Source: Panopea generosa
Taxonomy: Eukaryota; Mollusca; Bivalvia; Adapedonta; Hiatellidae
Assembly (NCBI GenBank): GCA_029582155.1
Contig: CM055900.1
Location: 41,957,236-42,021,235 of the forward strand
DNA length: 64,000 nucleotides
Direction of reading: 5' to 3'
Part shown: piece by piece, positions 1 to 12,355 of the stretch
Layout of the letters: the number at the start of each line of letters is the position of its first letter
How positions within the stretch are numbered: the first letter of the stretch is position 1
Notes under the pieces: model-generated
The model's input: the letters and a program-made list of their open reading frames with translations, nothing else
Told to the model about the DNA's origin: nothing
Database searches by the model: none
Position numbers and translations under genes: made by a program

Positions 1-563
1 ATCAATTTTTCCCACACTTCCTTCCCAGGCTCTGATGAGAAATCTTTAATTAAATTAAGTCAGCTTCCAGAGGCTGTCAGAGCTTTTTAATTCTTAATCC
101 AGTTTGATGCATATTTCTTAAGACGCTTATCAATATCAGTGCTACAGAATTAATAGATTTTGATGAAGAGTTGCTCACAAAATTTCTGTTAATCATGAAT
201 CATCCGTCTGCAGACAAAGCCAACAAGATGGAGATTTATATGACTTAGTTGATATGTCTCGATTAGCACAACGGCTACATTACTTCCACATATGATTCAC
301 ATTCAATTTTATATGATAAACTTAGTGTATCTTATTTCTATAATTCTTGTAATACCAATCTTGATTATGGTATGAAAATTAAATTCTATATTCATTGTAA
401 CAGGGAGCACCAAATTTTGTGAAAATACCATTGGTATAATTACGAGTTATCTTTCAAAAAAACTTTTTTTTATAAAATAAGCTATGAATAACACCTATGT
501 AAACAAGACATTTCATTGAAATCATTGGTTCCCTACCAATTTTTGTTGTTTTTTCATGAAGTT
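1..563. other. unassigned AT-rich sequence
   Basis: No open frame, RNA gene or repeat is recognisable here. The stretch runs up to the first MITE. It looks like ordinary intergenic or intronic DNA. Confidence 0.5.
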
Positions 564-780
564 TTAACCCTTTACTTCATATGGACGCCTTTGGATACCT
601 CTAATATAGAAGGTTTTTGAATTATTGAGTAAATTATGTTTATATACACTGACAGAGTGCAAAACAATGCAGGAAGTGTTCAGATTGCTCGTTACAAGCA
701 ATTTGAACTCTTCCTGCACTGTTTTCAAAGGGGTTCTGTGATTGATGTGGGAAAACGTGTATCTATGGAGTAAAGGTTAA
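564..780 (+). mobile_element. piggyBac-like MITE, copy 1
   Basis: The element starts with TTAACCCTTTACTTCAT and ends with the inverted form ATGGAGTAAAGGTTAA. TTAA stands at both ends, as expected for the target site of piggyBac-type transposases, and the inner termini start with CCC as in that superfamily. An internal inverted repeat at about 663..725 can fold into a long hairpin. There is no coding capacity, so it is non-autonomous. Four related copies occur in this window. Confidence 0.75.
663..725. repeat. internal hairpin of MITE copy 1
   Basis: The arm AATGCAGGAAGTGTTCAGAT and its imperfect complement close over a very short loop. The same hairpin is present in copies 3 and 5. Confidence 0.7.
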
Positions 781-810
781 CGCCATTTCCAACACATTTC
801 AAGTTCTATA

Positions 811-1006
811 TGGCATACATATCCTGTTTAATTGGTAGAGGAATATCTCGGAATGAACCCAAGTAAAACCACCCTCCTACTACAAGTAACTGGCAAACTT
901 TCTCACAATACATTACTGCAGCAAGCGTGACTCAAACCTATGACCTTAGCAGTGAGAGGTAAATGGTCTTGGTAAATGGTGCCACTCAGTCAGGGAAGAC
1001 CACACC
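811..1006 (-). mobile_element. tRNA-derived SINE fragment, family D
   Basis: On the minus strand the right part reads as a tRNA-like head with a box-B-like GGTTTGAGTC. The left part (TGGCATAC...AATTGGTAGAGG) recurs in diverged form near 11490, 26627 and 51465. The copy is truncated and diverged. Confidence 0.4.
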
Positions 1007-1456
1007 AAAAATGGTCAACTATTATATAATATTATATAACTCTCAAAGGGTCTCCCAAGCAGTATTTATTAACAAGTAACTTATTAACCTTCTAAATAAT
1101 ATAACAGTAATCCCAAATCAAGGGTGGAAGAATTTGGCACACAAATCAAGATGTTATTTGGTGGTAATCGTCTCTTTTAGAAACTTGGGGTAAGGTATAC
1201 AACAATAAAACATACGTACATATTCCGAGAGTGCAGTTGACTTGCTTGACATACGACCAGCATATTTCCCTGTAAACATAATACATGTAAGATAAGATTA
1301 TTGTATTGTGTCAGGGTTGATTCAGATAGAAGTTCTAACACTGCTGAAGATTCTGTTATGATAACACATATTATGCTAAAACAAAATGCTGTTGTTGCTG
1401 CCTCAGAAGACACTGCCGGTGGAGCATTGTAGCTGCATATTGACCTTAACTGATAG
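1007..1456. other. unassigned sequence
   Basis: No gene seen. A minus-strand open frame entering from 1542 is isoleucine-rich only because it reads through the adjoining ATG/ATA microsatellite. Confidence 0.4.
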
Positions 1457-1531
1457 ATGATAACAATAATGATGATGATAACAATACTGATGATGATAAT
1501 AATATTGATGATAACAATCATGATGATGATA
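1457..1531. repeat. ATG/ATA/ACA trinucleotide microsatellite
   Basis: About 75 bases made of GATGAT, AACAAT and AATAAT triplets, directly joined to the left end of the 12-bp minisatellite. Confidence 0.8.
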
Positions 1532-2638
1532 ACAATACACAAACCAATACACAGACAAGTACAAAGACCAGTACATGGACCAGTACAAAGCCCAGTACAA
1601 AGACCAGTAAATGGACCAGTACATGGACCAGTACATGGGCGAGTACACAGATCAGTACACAGACCAGTACATGGACCAGTACACAGACCAGTACAAAGAC
1701 CAGTGCACAGACCAGTACATGGACCAGTACACAGATTAGTACATGGACCAGTACAAAGACCAGTAAATGGACCAGTACACAGACCAGAACACCGACCAGT
1801 ACATGGACCAGTACATGGATCAATACACAGACCAGTTCATAGACCAGTACAAAGACCAGTACACAGACCAGTACACAGACCCGTTCACAGACCAGTTCAC
1901 GACCCAGTCCACTGACCAGTACAGGGACCAGTACACAGACCAGTACATGGACCAGTATACAGACCAGTACATCGACCAGTACATGGACTAGTACACAGAC
2001 CAGAACATGGACCAGTACATATACCAGTACACTGACCATTACATGTACCAGTACAAAGATCAGTACATGAACCAGTACACAGACCAGAACATGGACCAGT
2101 ACATATACCAGTGAACTGACCATTACATGGACCAGCACACAGACTAGTACATGGACCAGTACAAAGACCAGTACATAGACCAGTACACAAACAAATACAT
2201 AGAACAATACACAGACCAGTACATAGACCAATAAATGGACCAATACACAGACCAGTACACAGACTAGTACACAGACCTGAACATGGATCAATACATTGAC
2301 CACGACACAGACCAGTACACCGGCCAGTACACAGACCAGAGTATGGACCAATACACAGACCAGTACATGAATCAGTATATATACCAGTACATGGACCAAC
2401 ACATGGACAGTACATTGACCAGTACACAGACCAGTACATGAACCAATACATGGACCAGACACAGACCAGTACATGGACCAATACACAGATCAGTACATGG
2501 ACAGTACATAGACCGGTATATGGACAGTACATGGACCAGTCCACAAACCAGTACATAGTACAATACACAGATCAGTACATGAACCGGTATATGGACATTA
2601 TATATACACCAGTACAAAACCAACACATGGACCAATAA
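1532..2638. repeat. 12-bp minisatellite, about 92 units
   Basis: Consensus units are ACCAGTACATGG, ACCAGTACACAG and ACCAGTACAAAG in mixed order. The period divides by three and the unit lacks stops in several frames, so long frames stay open on both strands (for example 1518..2486 minus and 1457..1915 plus). These give low-complexity peptides such as DQYTDQYMDQ and are not genes. Purity falls towards the right end. Confidence 0.95.
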
Positions 2639-3292
2639 AATAACAAGTCCCTCACTACTTAACTTCTCTATTAATCAACAATCTGTATACATGAAAAAAA
2701 GCTAATCATAAAACAATAATGTTCATAGGAATATCTTTAAATGAACCATACATCCAATATTTGTTGATATACTGTCAAAACAAAGATAACCCCTTGATAA
2801 AAATGTAACTTGGTGGTAAAAGCTTCTAAAAGTGTCCAATCGGGGAACAAGTTTGATGTTTCTTGATGATTTTTTTTTCTTTAGAATTAATAATTAACAC
2901 AGTGGGGCAAGTCAGCATAGGTCTGAAAATCTCAGGGCACCCCAGCTGTGAGAATATAATTAGCCAAGTATGCTGAATATAAAGGCAAGGTTGGGTTTGA
3001 GTGTAAAATATCTACTGATATACTGTTTCGAAAAAAAAAATGGAATTGTGGTGGAGTTCATAATTACATAAATAAAAGCTGTCAACACCAGAGAAAATGG
3101 TGAGCCAAAATTTCTGGATAGAACAAACAGAATGATTGGAAAATGAAGCGTACCATATTTAATTATAAGCTAGACAAGACAACATTTCTCCCCAGATGTA
3201 CCATATACAGTAATCCAAGTCACATTAAATTGTGGACAAACAATCCAAACAATTCAAGTCACAGCAAGAGGTTTAAAATGTGTTTCAAATGA
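2639..3292. other. unassigned AT-rich sequence
   Basis: Nothing recognisable; this is the spacer between two minisatellites. It holds short homopolymer T and A runs only. Confidence 0.5.
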
Positions 3293-4126
3293 TTTCTATA
3301 TTTATGGTTGGTCAGTTCCATATCTATGATTGGTCAGTTCTGTATCTATGGTTGGTCAGTTCTGTATCTATGGTTGGTCAGTTCAGTATCTATGGCTGGT
3401 CAGTTCCATATCTATGGTTGGTCAGTTCCATATCTATGGTTGGTCAGTTTCATATCTATGGTTGGCCAGTTCCATATCTATGGTTGCTCAGTTTCAGTAT
3501 CTATGGCTGGTCAGTTCCATATCTATGACTGGTCATTTCATAACTATTGCTGGTCAGTTCCATATCTATGGTGGGTCAGTTCCAAATCTATGGCTAGTGT
3601 GTTCCATATCTATGGCTGGTCCATTCCATATCTATGGCTGGTCAGTGCCATATCTATGGCTGGTCCATTCCATATCTATGGCTGGTCAGTGCCATATCTA
3701 TGGCTGGTCCATTCCATATCTATGGCTGGTCAGTGCCATATCTATGGCTGGTCCATTCCATATCTATGGCTGGTCAGTGCCATATCTATGGCTGGTCCAT
3801 TCCATATCTATGGCTGGTCAGTGCCATATCTATGGCTGGTCCATTCCATATCTATGGCTGGTCAGTGCCATATCTATGGCTGGTCCATTCCATATCTATG
3901 GCTGGTCAGTGCCATATCTATGGCTGGTCAGTGCCATATCTATGGCTGGTCCATTCCATATCTATGGCTGGTCAGTTCCATATCTATGGCTGGTCCATTC
4001 CATATCAATGGCTGGTTAGTTCCATATGGCTTGTCAGTTTCAGTATCTATGGCTGGTCAGTTAAATATCTATGGCTGGTCAGTTCCACATATATATGGCT
4101 GGTCAGTTCCATATCCATGACTGGTT
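3293..4126. repeat. 22-bp minisatellite with 44-bp higher-order unit
   Basis: The unit CATATCTATGGCTGGTCAGT plus two bases recurs about 38 times. From about 3610 to 3920 two variants, ending CAGTGC or CCATTC, alternate strictly and make a 44-bp dimer. The left part uses TGGTTGG and the right part TGGCTGG. No frame of the unit contains a stop, so all three plus frames stay open for up to 270 codons; the products are repeat artefacts. Confidence 0.95.
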
Positions 4127-5074
4127 TTACTAAAAGCAAATCATGATAAATTCACTGACCATTACATCTATTTCTACATGAAGTTAAAATTGTGTCACTA
4201 TCAAATGAAAGTACCACAGATATCTTGTTATAGATTTTGTTTTTATTGTTTTGAAAGGGACATAACTCTGACTGATGTTTTAAAGTTGCCCCAAAGGACA
4301 AGTCATACATTTTCGTGTGACAATATATGATATGCAGTGTGTTATTGTCAATAGGAATTGGTATATACAAATCATAAATGCATTCAAAATATTTTTCTAA
4401 TATTTTGTTCACACATTTATGGGGACATTGGGGCTGTTTCATGAACCTTCCTAAGTCAAAGATTTTTGTATAAACACATTATGATACATGTACCTACAGA
4501 CATTTCATTAATGCAAAGTTATTATGAATTTTAAAAGGAATACAATTTATGGAATTTCTTGAAAATAATGTCAAACACCAAAACGAATTTTCCTGATTTT
4601 TGTCTGAAATTTATCAATCTTACACTAAGTTTTGAATGATAGCGATTAAAAATAGTCAATTTAAACTTTCTGATGAAAATACTGTCATTTAGCTCACCAA
4701 CCAGCATTTGATTCACCAATGTTTAATCTGATCTTAGCAATTTAAAAGCTATTAAGATAAATTTAACACTTTTTCACAACATAATTCTGTGATATTTTTA
4801 TTAAGTTTTTGGTCTTGTGGTTAGGGCAACCTCTATGTAAGCAGAAATGAGGCTTCTTTTATCTATGGCAGGGTCATAGCAAAGATTTCTCACACTCAAA
4901 CTCAGCACTATGAGGAATGTTCTAGAACTTGTGTGTTATCATACCACACATCTGTAGTAACATACTCCCCTGTGGTAAAGCTGATATGATATATAAACAA
5001 TATAAAAGAGGTCTCAGGTTTGATCCCAGGCTCAACCAAGTGGCTTCTCATAAACAGCACCCAGTACCTTTTAA
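4127..5074. other. unassigned sequence with old repeat debris
   Basis: The phrase TTTGAAAGGGACATAACTCT near 4250 resembles the AAGGGCAATAACTCT phrase of the pearl-like element at 32.7 kb, so this is probably degraded interspersed repeat. A SINE-like box-B phrase (GGTTTGATCCC) lies near 5018. The 96-codon minus frame at 4152..4442 lies in this debris and is not a supported gene. Confidence 0.35.
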
Positions 5075-5245
5075 CTTAAATACTTAAGACCTAACTCAAT
5101 TTTGACTGGTTACTTATTTATTATATAATAAATATCAAAGAAATCAAATGCATTTTTACTGGAACCAGTCTTCTTAGATTCAAGTTTTTATGTACTAAAG
5201 TATATATTTAAAACCTGTTGCTAAAACAGAAATCTGGTTCAACCC
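5075..5245 (-). mobile_element. diverged MITE, family G
   Basis: On the minus strand this matches the order and many words of the 53425..53623 element, including TTTCTGTTTTAGCAACA, AATCTAAGA, TTGGTTCCAG-like, AAATAAGTAACCAGTCAAAA and TTAAGTATTTAAG. It is an older copy with eroded ends. Confidence 0.5.
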
Positions 5246-7054
5246 AAGAAACAGACTTGAGAGGACTCGAGAGCAAGTCTCACTTGAGAACAAGTCGCAC
5301 ATGCTCTCTATTGAGATGCTTGCTTGTAATTGATTTATAAGGAATTAATACTCATCAATTAACTTAACTGATAAGATATTTTACATAAATAATGAATATT
5401 ATAAGTCATATATTATTCTTCAGACTGTTCAACTGTAGAATAGATTTGCCTGAAAATGAATACACAGTCTGTATGTAACTAGTTCACTTTCGCTCGTATA
5501 CACTTTAATTTTAGCATTTACTTTCGTAACAATTGCTTTGCCATTGTTAATACACAAAGGATAACTGAAAGCAAATCAACATCTTTGTAAAAAAAGAACC
5601 CTATACATTAGAAAGACGAATTCCATTTCTATTTTTCTTTTCATCTTAGTTTTTTAAAACAAGTTTTACAATTTTCTAACAAAAGTAATAATAGATGGTA
5701 TTTAACAGCTAAAAAAAACTCATTCCATCAGATCTTCCAATTGTTGCTTGATAACCTAAAAAACAAGATCATTCGTCATCCAGTCATTACATCTGATTGT
5801 CGATTCCACCATTAAATAAAGCGTCATCCGTACAACACACAGATGAACAATAGCGGAGCAACTTTTTAAATTCACATAAAGTCACATAACGGAATTTAGA
5901 CGCTATAATTATGGAAATAACACATTGATGGGGATAATGCAAATTGGGGAAATCAAAAACGTCTTAATCACACAAACAAGTTCCAACTCACGCTGATGCC
6001 AAGTTCGTATCAAATGAGAAATTAATCCCACAAAATTGGCACTTACGTTGACAAGGCAGGGCGATCTATAACAAAACCGAGCTAATTACAAAAACAATTA
6101 GTGCAGAATTGATCCAGTCACAGACTAAGCTTGCGTTATGTTGCGCACAGGCTGTTCTGTATAAATCAACTCAGATACAATTATTAAAAACAAGTTTGAC
6201 CTAATTAATAAGATAGCTCATTGTAATACACAACTCTATATACATGTATAGAAAAAACTACCTAATTACGGCGAAGATCAAAGGTAATGAATGTTACGAT
6301 TTTTGCATAATTGAAGAATATTAAAGGTGAAGAATTTTGTAACACTGGTCTAATTAAAAAGATTAAAGGTACATTAACATTACCATACCACACATCTACA
6401 AAGACAAGCAATCTGTTGAACCTTTTATTAACCGAGATATCATTTTATAAAAAATTACACAGTATTCATTATTCTTTAAACATTTATTAACTCATCTTAC
6501 TAGGGACATTTGATGTTCAGAGTTTTGTTTAAATCTGTTTTTGTTTTGTTTTTTTAACTAATATACATTCAAAGAAAAATTCACCAAAACAATACTTTCT
6601 GTGTCACTTTAATTATGCCATTTGAAGTATATGAAAACAGTAAGTCAATTATAAATCCAATATACTGTTGTGAAACAATGCCATCTTATTAAATCAACAT
6701 ATAGATAAAAAAAAAAAACATCAACAAATGAATATGCAGAATGAACCTAGAACCTTGATACCTGCAGAACTGCAAATTTTCAGCAAATTCTATCATATTA
6801 CTCAAATTGTCACTTCTTACAACATGCATAAGCCACAGTGATCCTATTCTTGCCATCACTCGTGGCTCTCTGGAATAACACAGGGGTTGGTAATTTAACC
6901 ACAATAATGAACATGACAAAAATTGATAAAATCAACATGACACCCATTCAGAGGATTCCTACCCCTCTGCAGAAATTGACAGTGATTCTATTCTTAGTCT
7001 GAACCACACAGCTACAGCAAGTTTATTTGTTACAATATTAAAATTATACAATAG
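5246..7054. other. unique AT-rich stretch; possible regulatory DNA at 5700-6330
   Basis: No gene seen. The part at about 5700..6330 is less simple in sequence and dense in AATTA, TAATTA and AATAAG words with interspersed GC-rich words such as TTGCGTTATGTTGCGCAC. This resembles animal conserved non-coding elements. The 76-codon minus frame at 6689..6919 has no supporting splice or start context. Confidence 0.25.
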
Positions 7055-7132
7055 ATAGATATCAAATATTAATGTGTTACCTGTATTAGACAATAGATAT
7101 CAAATATTAATGTGTTACCTGTATTAGACAAT
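7055..7132. repeat. 38-bp tandem duplication
   Basis: AGATATCAAATATTAATGTG and its continuation to TTAGACAAT occur twice without interruption, starting near 7057 and 7095. The two copies are almost identical, so the duplication is recent. Confidence 0.9.
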
Positions 7133-7151
7133 TGTAACAACATCATTTTGA

Positions 7152-7383
7152 TATATACTGAACGCAACAGCTAACCTGCCACTTTTGTATTTTTGATACT
7201 TTCGGCAAAATATTGAGTGGCGTTACCAAAATTTGTTTACGCATTAAAAAGATGGATTTAACATAACAATGTTCCTTCTTATTCAAGTTCAACTTTCCAG
7301 GAAATTGTACTTTTTAAGAAAATACATAAAATGTCAGGTACTTATTATACCAGGTGGTGGGTTAGTTGTCTGTTCAGTATATA
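7152..7383. mobile_element. MITE with TACTGAAC terminal inverted repeats
   Basis: The left end TATATACTGAACGCAACAG and the inverse of the right end, TATATACTGAACAGACAAC, pair over about 28 bases with a few mismatches and continue into CTAACC. The ends are flanked by TA. At about 232 bp without a frame it is a typical non-autonomous DNA transposon. Confidence 0.65.
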
Positions 7384-7840
7384 ATTGATTTATAAATGAT
7401 TTGTAACATGTCCTTTAAGTATAAACGTAACTATTTCATTGGACAACAATAACAGAAATGGCAGATTTCCCATCAATTATATGGCATGTCACATGTATTT
7501 ACTTTGTTTTATCTCCGCTCATCTATAAGATTATTAATGCTGGTAACAGTTGGTTCGACAATGGCCTCAGTAGCTGTGGACTTATTGTTTTATGTACTAT
7601 ATTAATTGCCTGATATTGACTATTCTCATTTATGACTTTTGTTCTATCTGTGGTGTGTACACAACAGAAGAATGCGTGAAACTAGCAGTAGATTGATTTA
7701 TGACATGATGGTGTTATGCTATTTCAAGAAGGCTCTCACAATAAACATGCATATATAAAGCCCAGTGTATATGAAATTTTTTTAGCATGCCAATATTTTT
7801 CAAAATACTTTTATTAGAGTACAAATCTCCTGTTGAGGAT
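7384..7840. other. unassigned AT-rich sequence
   Basis: Nothing recognisable before the 22/28-bp minisatellite. Confidence 0.5.
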
Positions 7841-8672
7841 GCATGCATGTCACTCTGGCAATACTACAACATCCATGTTTCAATACTACAACATGCATGT
7901 CTTTCAGGCAATATTACAACATGCATGTCTCAATACTACAACATGCATGCCAATCTGGCAATACTACAACATCCATATCTCAATACTACAACACATATGT
8001 CTCTCAGGCAATATTACAACATACATGTCTCTCAGGCAATACTACAACATCCATGTCTCTCAGGCAATACTACAACATCCGTGTCTCAATACTACAACAT
8101 GCATGTCACTCTGGCAATACTGCAACATCCATATCTCATTACTACAACATGCATGTCACTCAGGCAATATTACAACATGCATGTCTCTCAGGCAATACTA
8201 CAACATTCATGTTTCAATACTACAACATGCATGTCTCTCAGGCAATATTACAACATACATGTCTCTCAGGCAATACTACAATATCCATGTCTCAGTACTA
8301 CAACATGCATGTCACTCTGGCAATACTACAATATCCATGTCTCAATACAACAACACGCATGTCTCTCAGGTAATATAACAACATGCATGTCTCTCAGGCA
8401 ATATTACAACACGCATGTCTCTCAGGCAATACTACAACATGCATATCTCAATACTACAACATGCATGTCACTCTGGCAATACTACAACATGCATATCTCA
8501 ATACTACAACATGCATGTCTCTCAGGCAATATTACAACATGCATATCTCAATACTACAACATGCATGTCTCTCAGGCAATATTACAACATGCATATCTCA
8601 ATACTACAACATGTATGTCTCTCTGGCAATATTACAACATGCATGTCTCAATACTACAACATGCATGTCTGG
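7841..8672. repeat. composite 22-bp and 28-bp minisatellite
   Basis: Short units (CTCAATACTACAACATGCAT plus two bases) alternate irregularly with 28-base units that carry CTCTCAGGCAATA or CACTCTGGCAATA. Most junctions hold the perfect 10-base palindrome ACATGCATGT. The units lack stops, so plus frames of up to 299 codons stay open; these are artefacts. Confidence 0.93.
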
Positions 8673-9559
8673 ACAGCAACAAGTGACATACACAGCCAGA
8701 CAGCAACAAAACTAGGTGACATACATAACAACACATCAACAAGTGACACTAACATGAAACTATACTATCACAGTTGAATGTTACTTCAAATTTAAGAATA
8801 AATGTATTTAAGTTTATCCAATCCTAAATTGTTTAATGCTATCTTTATTTCTCTCTCCTTACAATGTACGTCCACTGATTATCACTTTTTAACTTGTTTG
8901 ATATAATTTCTTTTTTAACAAAATTTCAGTAAACAGTCTGCCAAAAATGATTTTCTAATATATGAACCAAAAAGCAACAGGGCAACACATTCAAACCATC
9001 AAAGCTCTGTTGTTTTTTCTTGTAATTAGCCAATTAGCTGAAATAAAGAAAGGAATAAACAAATGCCTTGGTTCTCAGGGCCATCAGGTGTCTGTCAGCT
9101 TGGAACAGGAAGTTTTTACCATTAATTAACAAGCTAATTACCAACAGGTTCACAACACATGGGGACTACAGGGGTAACCATATTCCAGTAGCGTGCTCAA
9201 CATGGAACTTTTTAAACTCACACTGAACATATGCCCTGTCCTCTATTTATTTTCTTCCTCTCCATTTATATATGTAACTGATCTATTGATCCATGTATAA
9301 GCATTGAAGGATTAAAACAGTTCTTAAGTAAGGTAACAAGTGTGTTTAAAGTAAATCACAGCATGTTTATTTCTTTGTCTATGTAATCATATATATTGCC
9401 TATATTTAAAAAAGAAGGAAAATGAGTTTTATCAATTACCGGTACTACTATCAATTATTACTTTTGTGATCCAAAATAAGTAAACGGTGTCAAATGGATC
9501 CTGCCCATGTGATCTCACATGAAGAGGGGAAAAAACTCTTTCTTGGCACATTACATAAG
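8673..9559. other. unique sequence; possible regulatory DNA at 8985-9185
   Basis: No gene seen. At 8985..9185 the sequence is complex, with TAATTAGCCAATTAGCTG, CAGGTGTCTGTCAG and TTAATTAACAAGCTAATTA words. Paired TAATTA sites and an E-box-like CAGGTG fit a conserved enhancer, which is an inference only. Confidence 0.25.
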
Positions 9560-9780
9560 TTAATCCTTTACTTCATTAAGACGCCTTTGGACACCTCTAA
9601 TACAGATGCCTTTGGATACATAATATGGAAAGCTTTTGAATTATGGGTGAATTATGTTTATATTGACTGACAGAGTGGAAAACAGTGCAGGAAGTGTTCA
9701 GATTGCTCGTTGCTGCACTGTTTTCAAAGGCCTTCTCTGATTGGTGCGGGAAAACACGAATCTATGGAGTAAAGGGTTAA
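9560..9780 (+). mobile_element. piggyBac-like MITE, copy 2
   Basis: It begins TTAATCCTTTACTTCATTA and ends TATGGAGTAAAGGGTTAA, with internal words matching copy 1. The second arm of the internal hairpin is missing: after TTCAGATTGCTCGT the sequence jumps to TGCTGCACTG. Part of the flank is duplicated (GATGCCTTTGGATACATAA). Confidence 0.72.
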
Positions 9781-9794
9781 AGTGATTATGGTCG

Positions 9795-10790
9795 ATATGA
9801 TATCAAGCAGTTAATTATAAATTTACTCATGTCAATGTCACCGCATACAAGTTAAATGGACAAAGAAAGTGGCATAATTATATCCATGTGACATTGCAAT
9901 CACATCCCATGTGACATCATAAAGGGACAGAATGACATTATATCCATGTGATCTCATGCAAGTTTAACAGTCAGAGTTGCATATTACTCATGTGACTTCA
10001 AACATGCTAAAGGGTCAAAATGACATATATTCATGTGATTTCACATACATTAAAGGGAGAAAAAATAAACATACAGTCATGTGACCTCACTCAAGTTAAA
10101 CAGACAAACTTACATACAGTCATGTGACCTCACATAAGTTAAAGGGACAGAGTGACATATAGCCATGTTACCTCACACAAGTTAAAGGGACATAGTGACA
10201 TATAGCCATGTGACCTCCCACAAGTTAAAGGGACAAAGTGACATATAGTCATGTGACCTTATCCAAGTTAATTGGACAGAGTGACATATAGCCATATGGC
10301 ATCTAATATAATTAAAAAAAGAAATCAAGTTCTGTTACTTTACAAAGTTGAAAGCGCAAAATTACGTGTGTGTCTGTGAGATTTCATGAAATGGATGAGG
10401 TAAAATGGTTGCTATGTTTGCCTATATGCCTGAAAAGATTATGTGATTTGTCAATGTGACATTACACACATATTCTGTATCAGTCTATGTGAACTTACAT
10501 GATTGCAATAGGGCAGAAAGGTTTTTGTCCACGAGATCTTAAATGATTGCTAAAGGACAACTTTGTTTCTGTTCATGATATTTTACATGTTTTAGATGGG
10601 TAGTGTTACTTCTGTCGATGTTACCTTACAGGATTTAAAAGGGCTGATTTTTTTTGGCGATGTGATCCTACATTATTTAAAGTTAATACTGTCCATGTGA
10701 TTAAAGGAGCAAAGTAATTTCTGTTCATGTAATCTTAACATGATTTGAAGAAGGTATAATTCTGTTCATTTGACCTTACTTCAATCCAAG
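9795..10790. repeat. degenerate 43-bp minisatellite
   Basis: The best core lies at about 10070..10300, where CATGTGACCTCACACAAGTT starts every 43 bases (10121, 10164, 10207, 10250), followed by AAAGGGACAAAGTGACATAT. On both sides the same words decay progressively (CATGTGATCTCA, CATGTGACTTCA, then CATGTAATCTTAACATGA), so the array is old at its edges and younger in the centre. Confidence 0.85.
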
Positions 10791-12355
10791 GGTAAAAAAA
10801 TATCACCCATGTAAACAAGCATGTGGCAAACTTCAGTGTCAATCATTGTTTGATTTCACATCAGTTGAAAAGGCCAAGAATTAGAAGTCTCAACAAGTTG
10901 TCAATTATTTTTAAAACACATTTTTAATACCTCCAACCCACCGAAGACAATAGGTACCCCCCTGTACCCATAAAACTTCTGCAGCAAGAAATGACCTCTG
11001 TATGACCTCTGTCCAAGCTTTATCTAAAGTACTCCAGTCATTTGCCATAATTAATATTTTTACAAATGCTGGGAAAATCTCATTAATGGACTGCCTGATT
11101 ACCATCTGAGCTATATTTTTGTTTTCCTTTAAATACTGTGGTCAGTGGTCAATCACAGAGGCTAACAGTGGGATGTCTCGGTCACTGGCCGTTTGCTCTT
11201 TGGGTACATTCCCATATCTCTCCATCCCATCAGAGGTATCAGCCAAAATAGTTGGGTTAAAATTGCTACTGTGAACACTGATGTACTGTTGATTATGGAG
11301 ATATACCTACAACTGCTGTTGTAGAATCACTTAATATAAGAAACAGCAACCTATTACAGTAAACCAATTTTAAATTCACTATTGCAACTATATGGACACA
11401 TTCTATATTATCCAACCTGTCCTAAGCAGTCAATAATCTGGAATATGGGTATAATAATGCCATTTTCAATACATGACAGGTTATAATATGGCATTTCCAG
11501 TTCAATTGGCAGACACTGATATCAGAATGTCTAAGTAGAACCACTGTCTTTCCACAAGAAACTGATAAATTGTCTCAAATAAAGTTAACCTGTTTTAAGC
11601 ATAAACCCGTCTTAAAAGATTACTTTTGCTCCTTCCCTCGACTGGCTGCTTAAGACAGGTTTGACTTTACCATTATTTGTCTCTATCTTTAATGCAATTG
11701 TTGAAAAAGAACATAACTTTAATACTAAAAACAAAATTTAATGTGGCAACTGATTTTACACTTTCATTTTAATTACCTTCCCTATATACAGACCTTGTCT
11801 GATTACAACAGCTACAATGGGATTATTGAAGCAGTCAGACGCACATTCACTACATGAGACAGAGGTAAGCAGATGGTTGCTGATAAATTCAAAGAGGCAA
11901 AACCAATTAAAATTATTAGTGTACTATACGGTTAATTAAGCAGGGATGGTAACCAGTTAGAGGCGACATTGCTTATTAACAAACTTTCTGGGTTATTTTG
12001 CGAGGCATGTGAAAAAGATAGAGTCTCAAAGTTCAAAGAGATTCAAATCTGTCAGTCAGACATGTCATGATGATAATACATGTCCTGATAATGAAAATAC
12101 ATCATAATGATAATGTAACTAACAGGATGAGAAAAAGTTTATGTGAAGAAAGGACCGATCTTTCTTTTGTGTAAAAATAAAAAATTTAATAACAAAGATG
12201 CTTTTTTAAATAAGAAACAATATTCTGAATAATGTTATCAAACAGTCATCAACATCATCAATACAGGAATTCATTCTACAACTACTGCAGTATAGAACAG
12301 CCTGCTGATGTTGCAGACTGACTTGGTATCCTTCAAGCAGGGGCTGTCCCCACTC
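10791..12355. other. unique sequence with SINE debris; possible regulatory DNA at 11760-12080
   Basis: A diverged family D SINE fragment lies at about 11490..11575 (ATGGCATTTCCAGTTCAATT). A complex stretch at 11760..12080 with AATTAAAATTATTAG and GGTTAATTAAGC words could be regulatory. A minus-strand ATTAAA (12185..12190) could serve as a poly(A) signal for the candidate exon just above. The 64-codon minus frame at 10911..11105 has no supporting context. Confidence 0.3.

Noticed and set aside
1518-2486. 322-codon minus-strand frame
   Set aside because: It reads the 12-bp minisatellite; overlapping frames are open on both strands and the peptide is pure repeat.
3308-4120. 270-codon plus-strand frame
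   Set aside because: Product of the stop-free 22-bp unit, open in all three frames.
4152-4442. 96-codon minus-strand frame
   Set aside because: Sits in interspersed-repeat-like sequence and shows no recognisable protein features.
5990-6060. minus-strand donor-like GTGAGT and GTAAGT words
   Set aside because: They enclose only very short or unsupported open stretches; no exon could be built.
7787-8686. 299-codon plus-strand frame
   Set aside because: Lies in the 22/28-bp array; all plus frames are open and no start or splice context exists.
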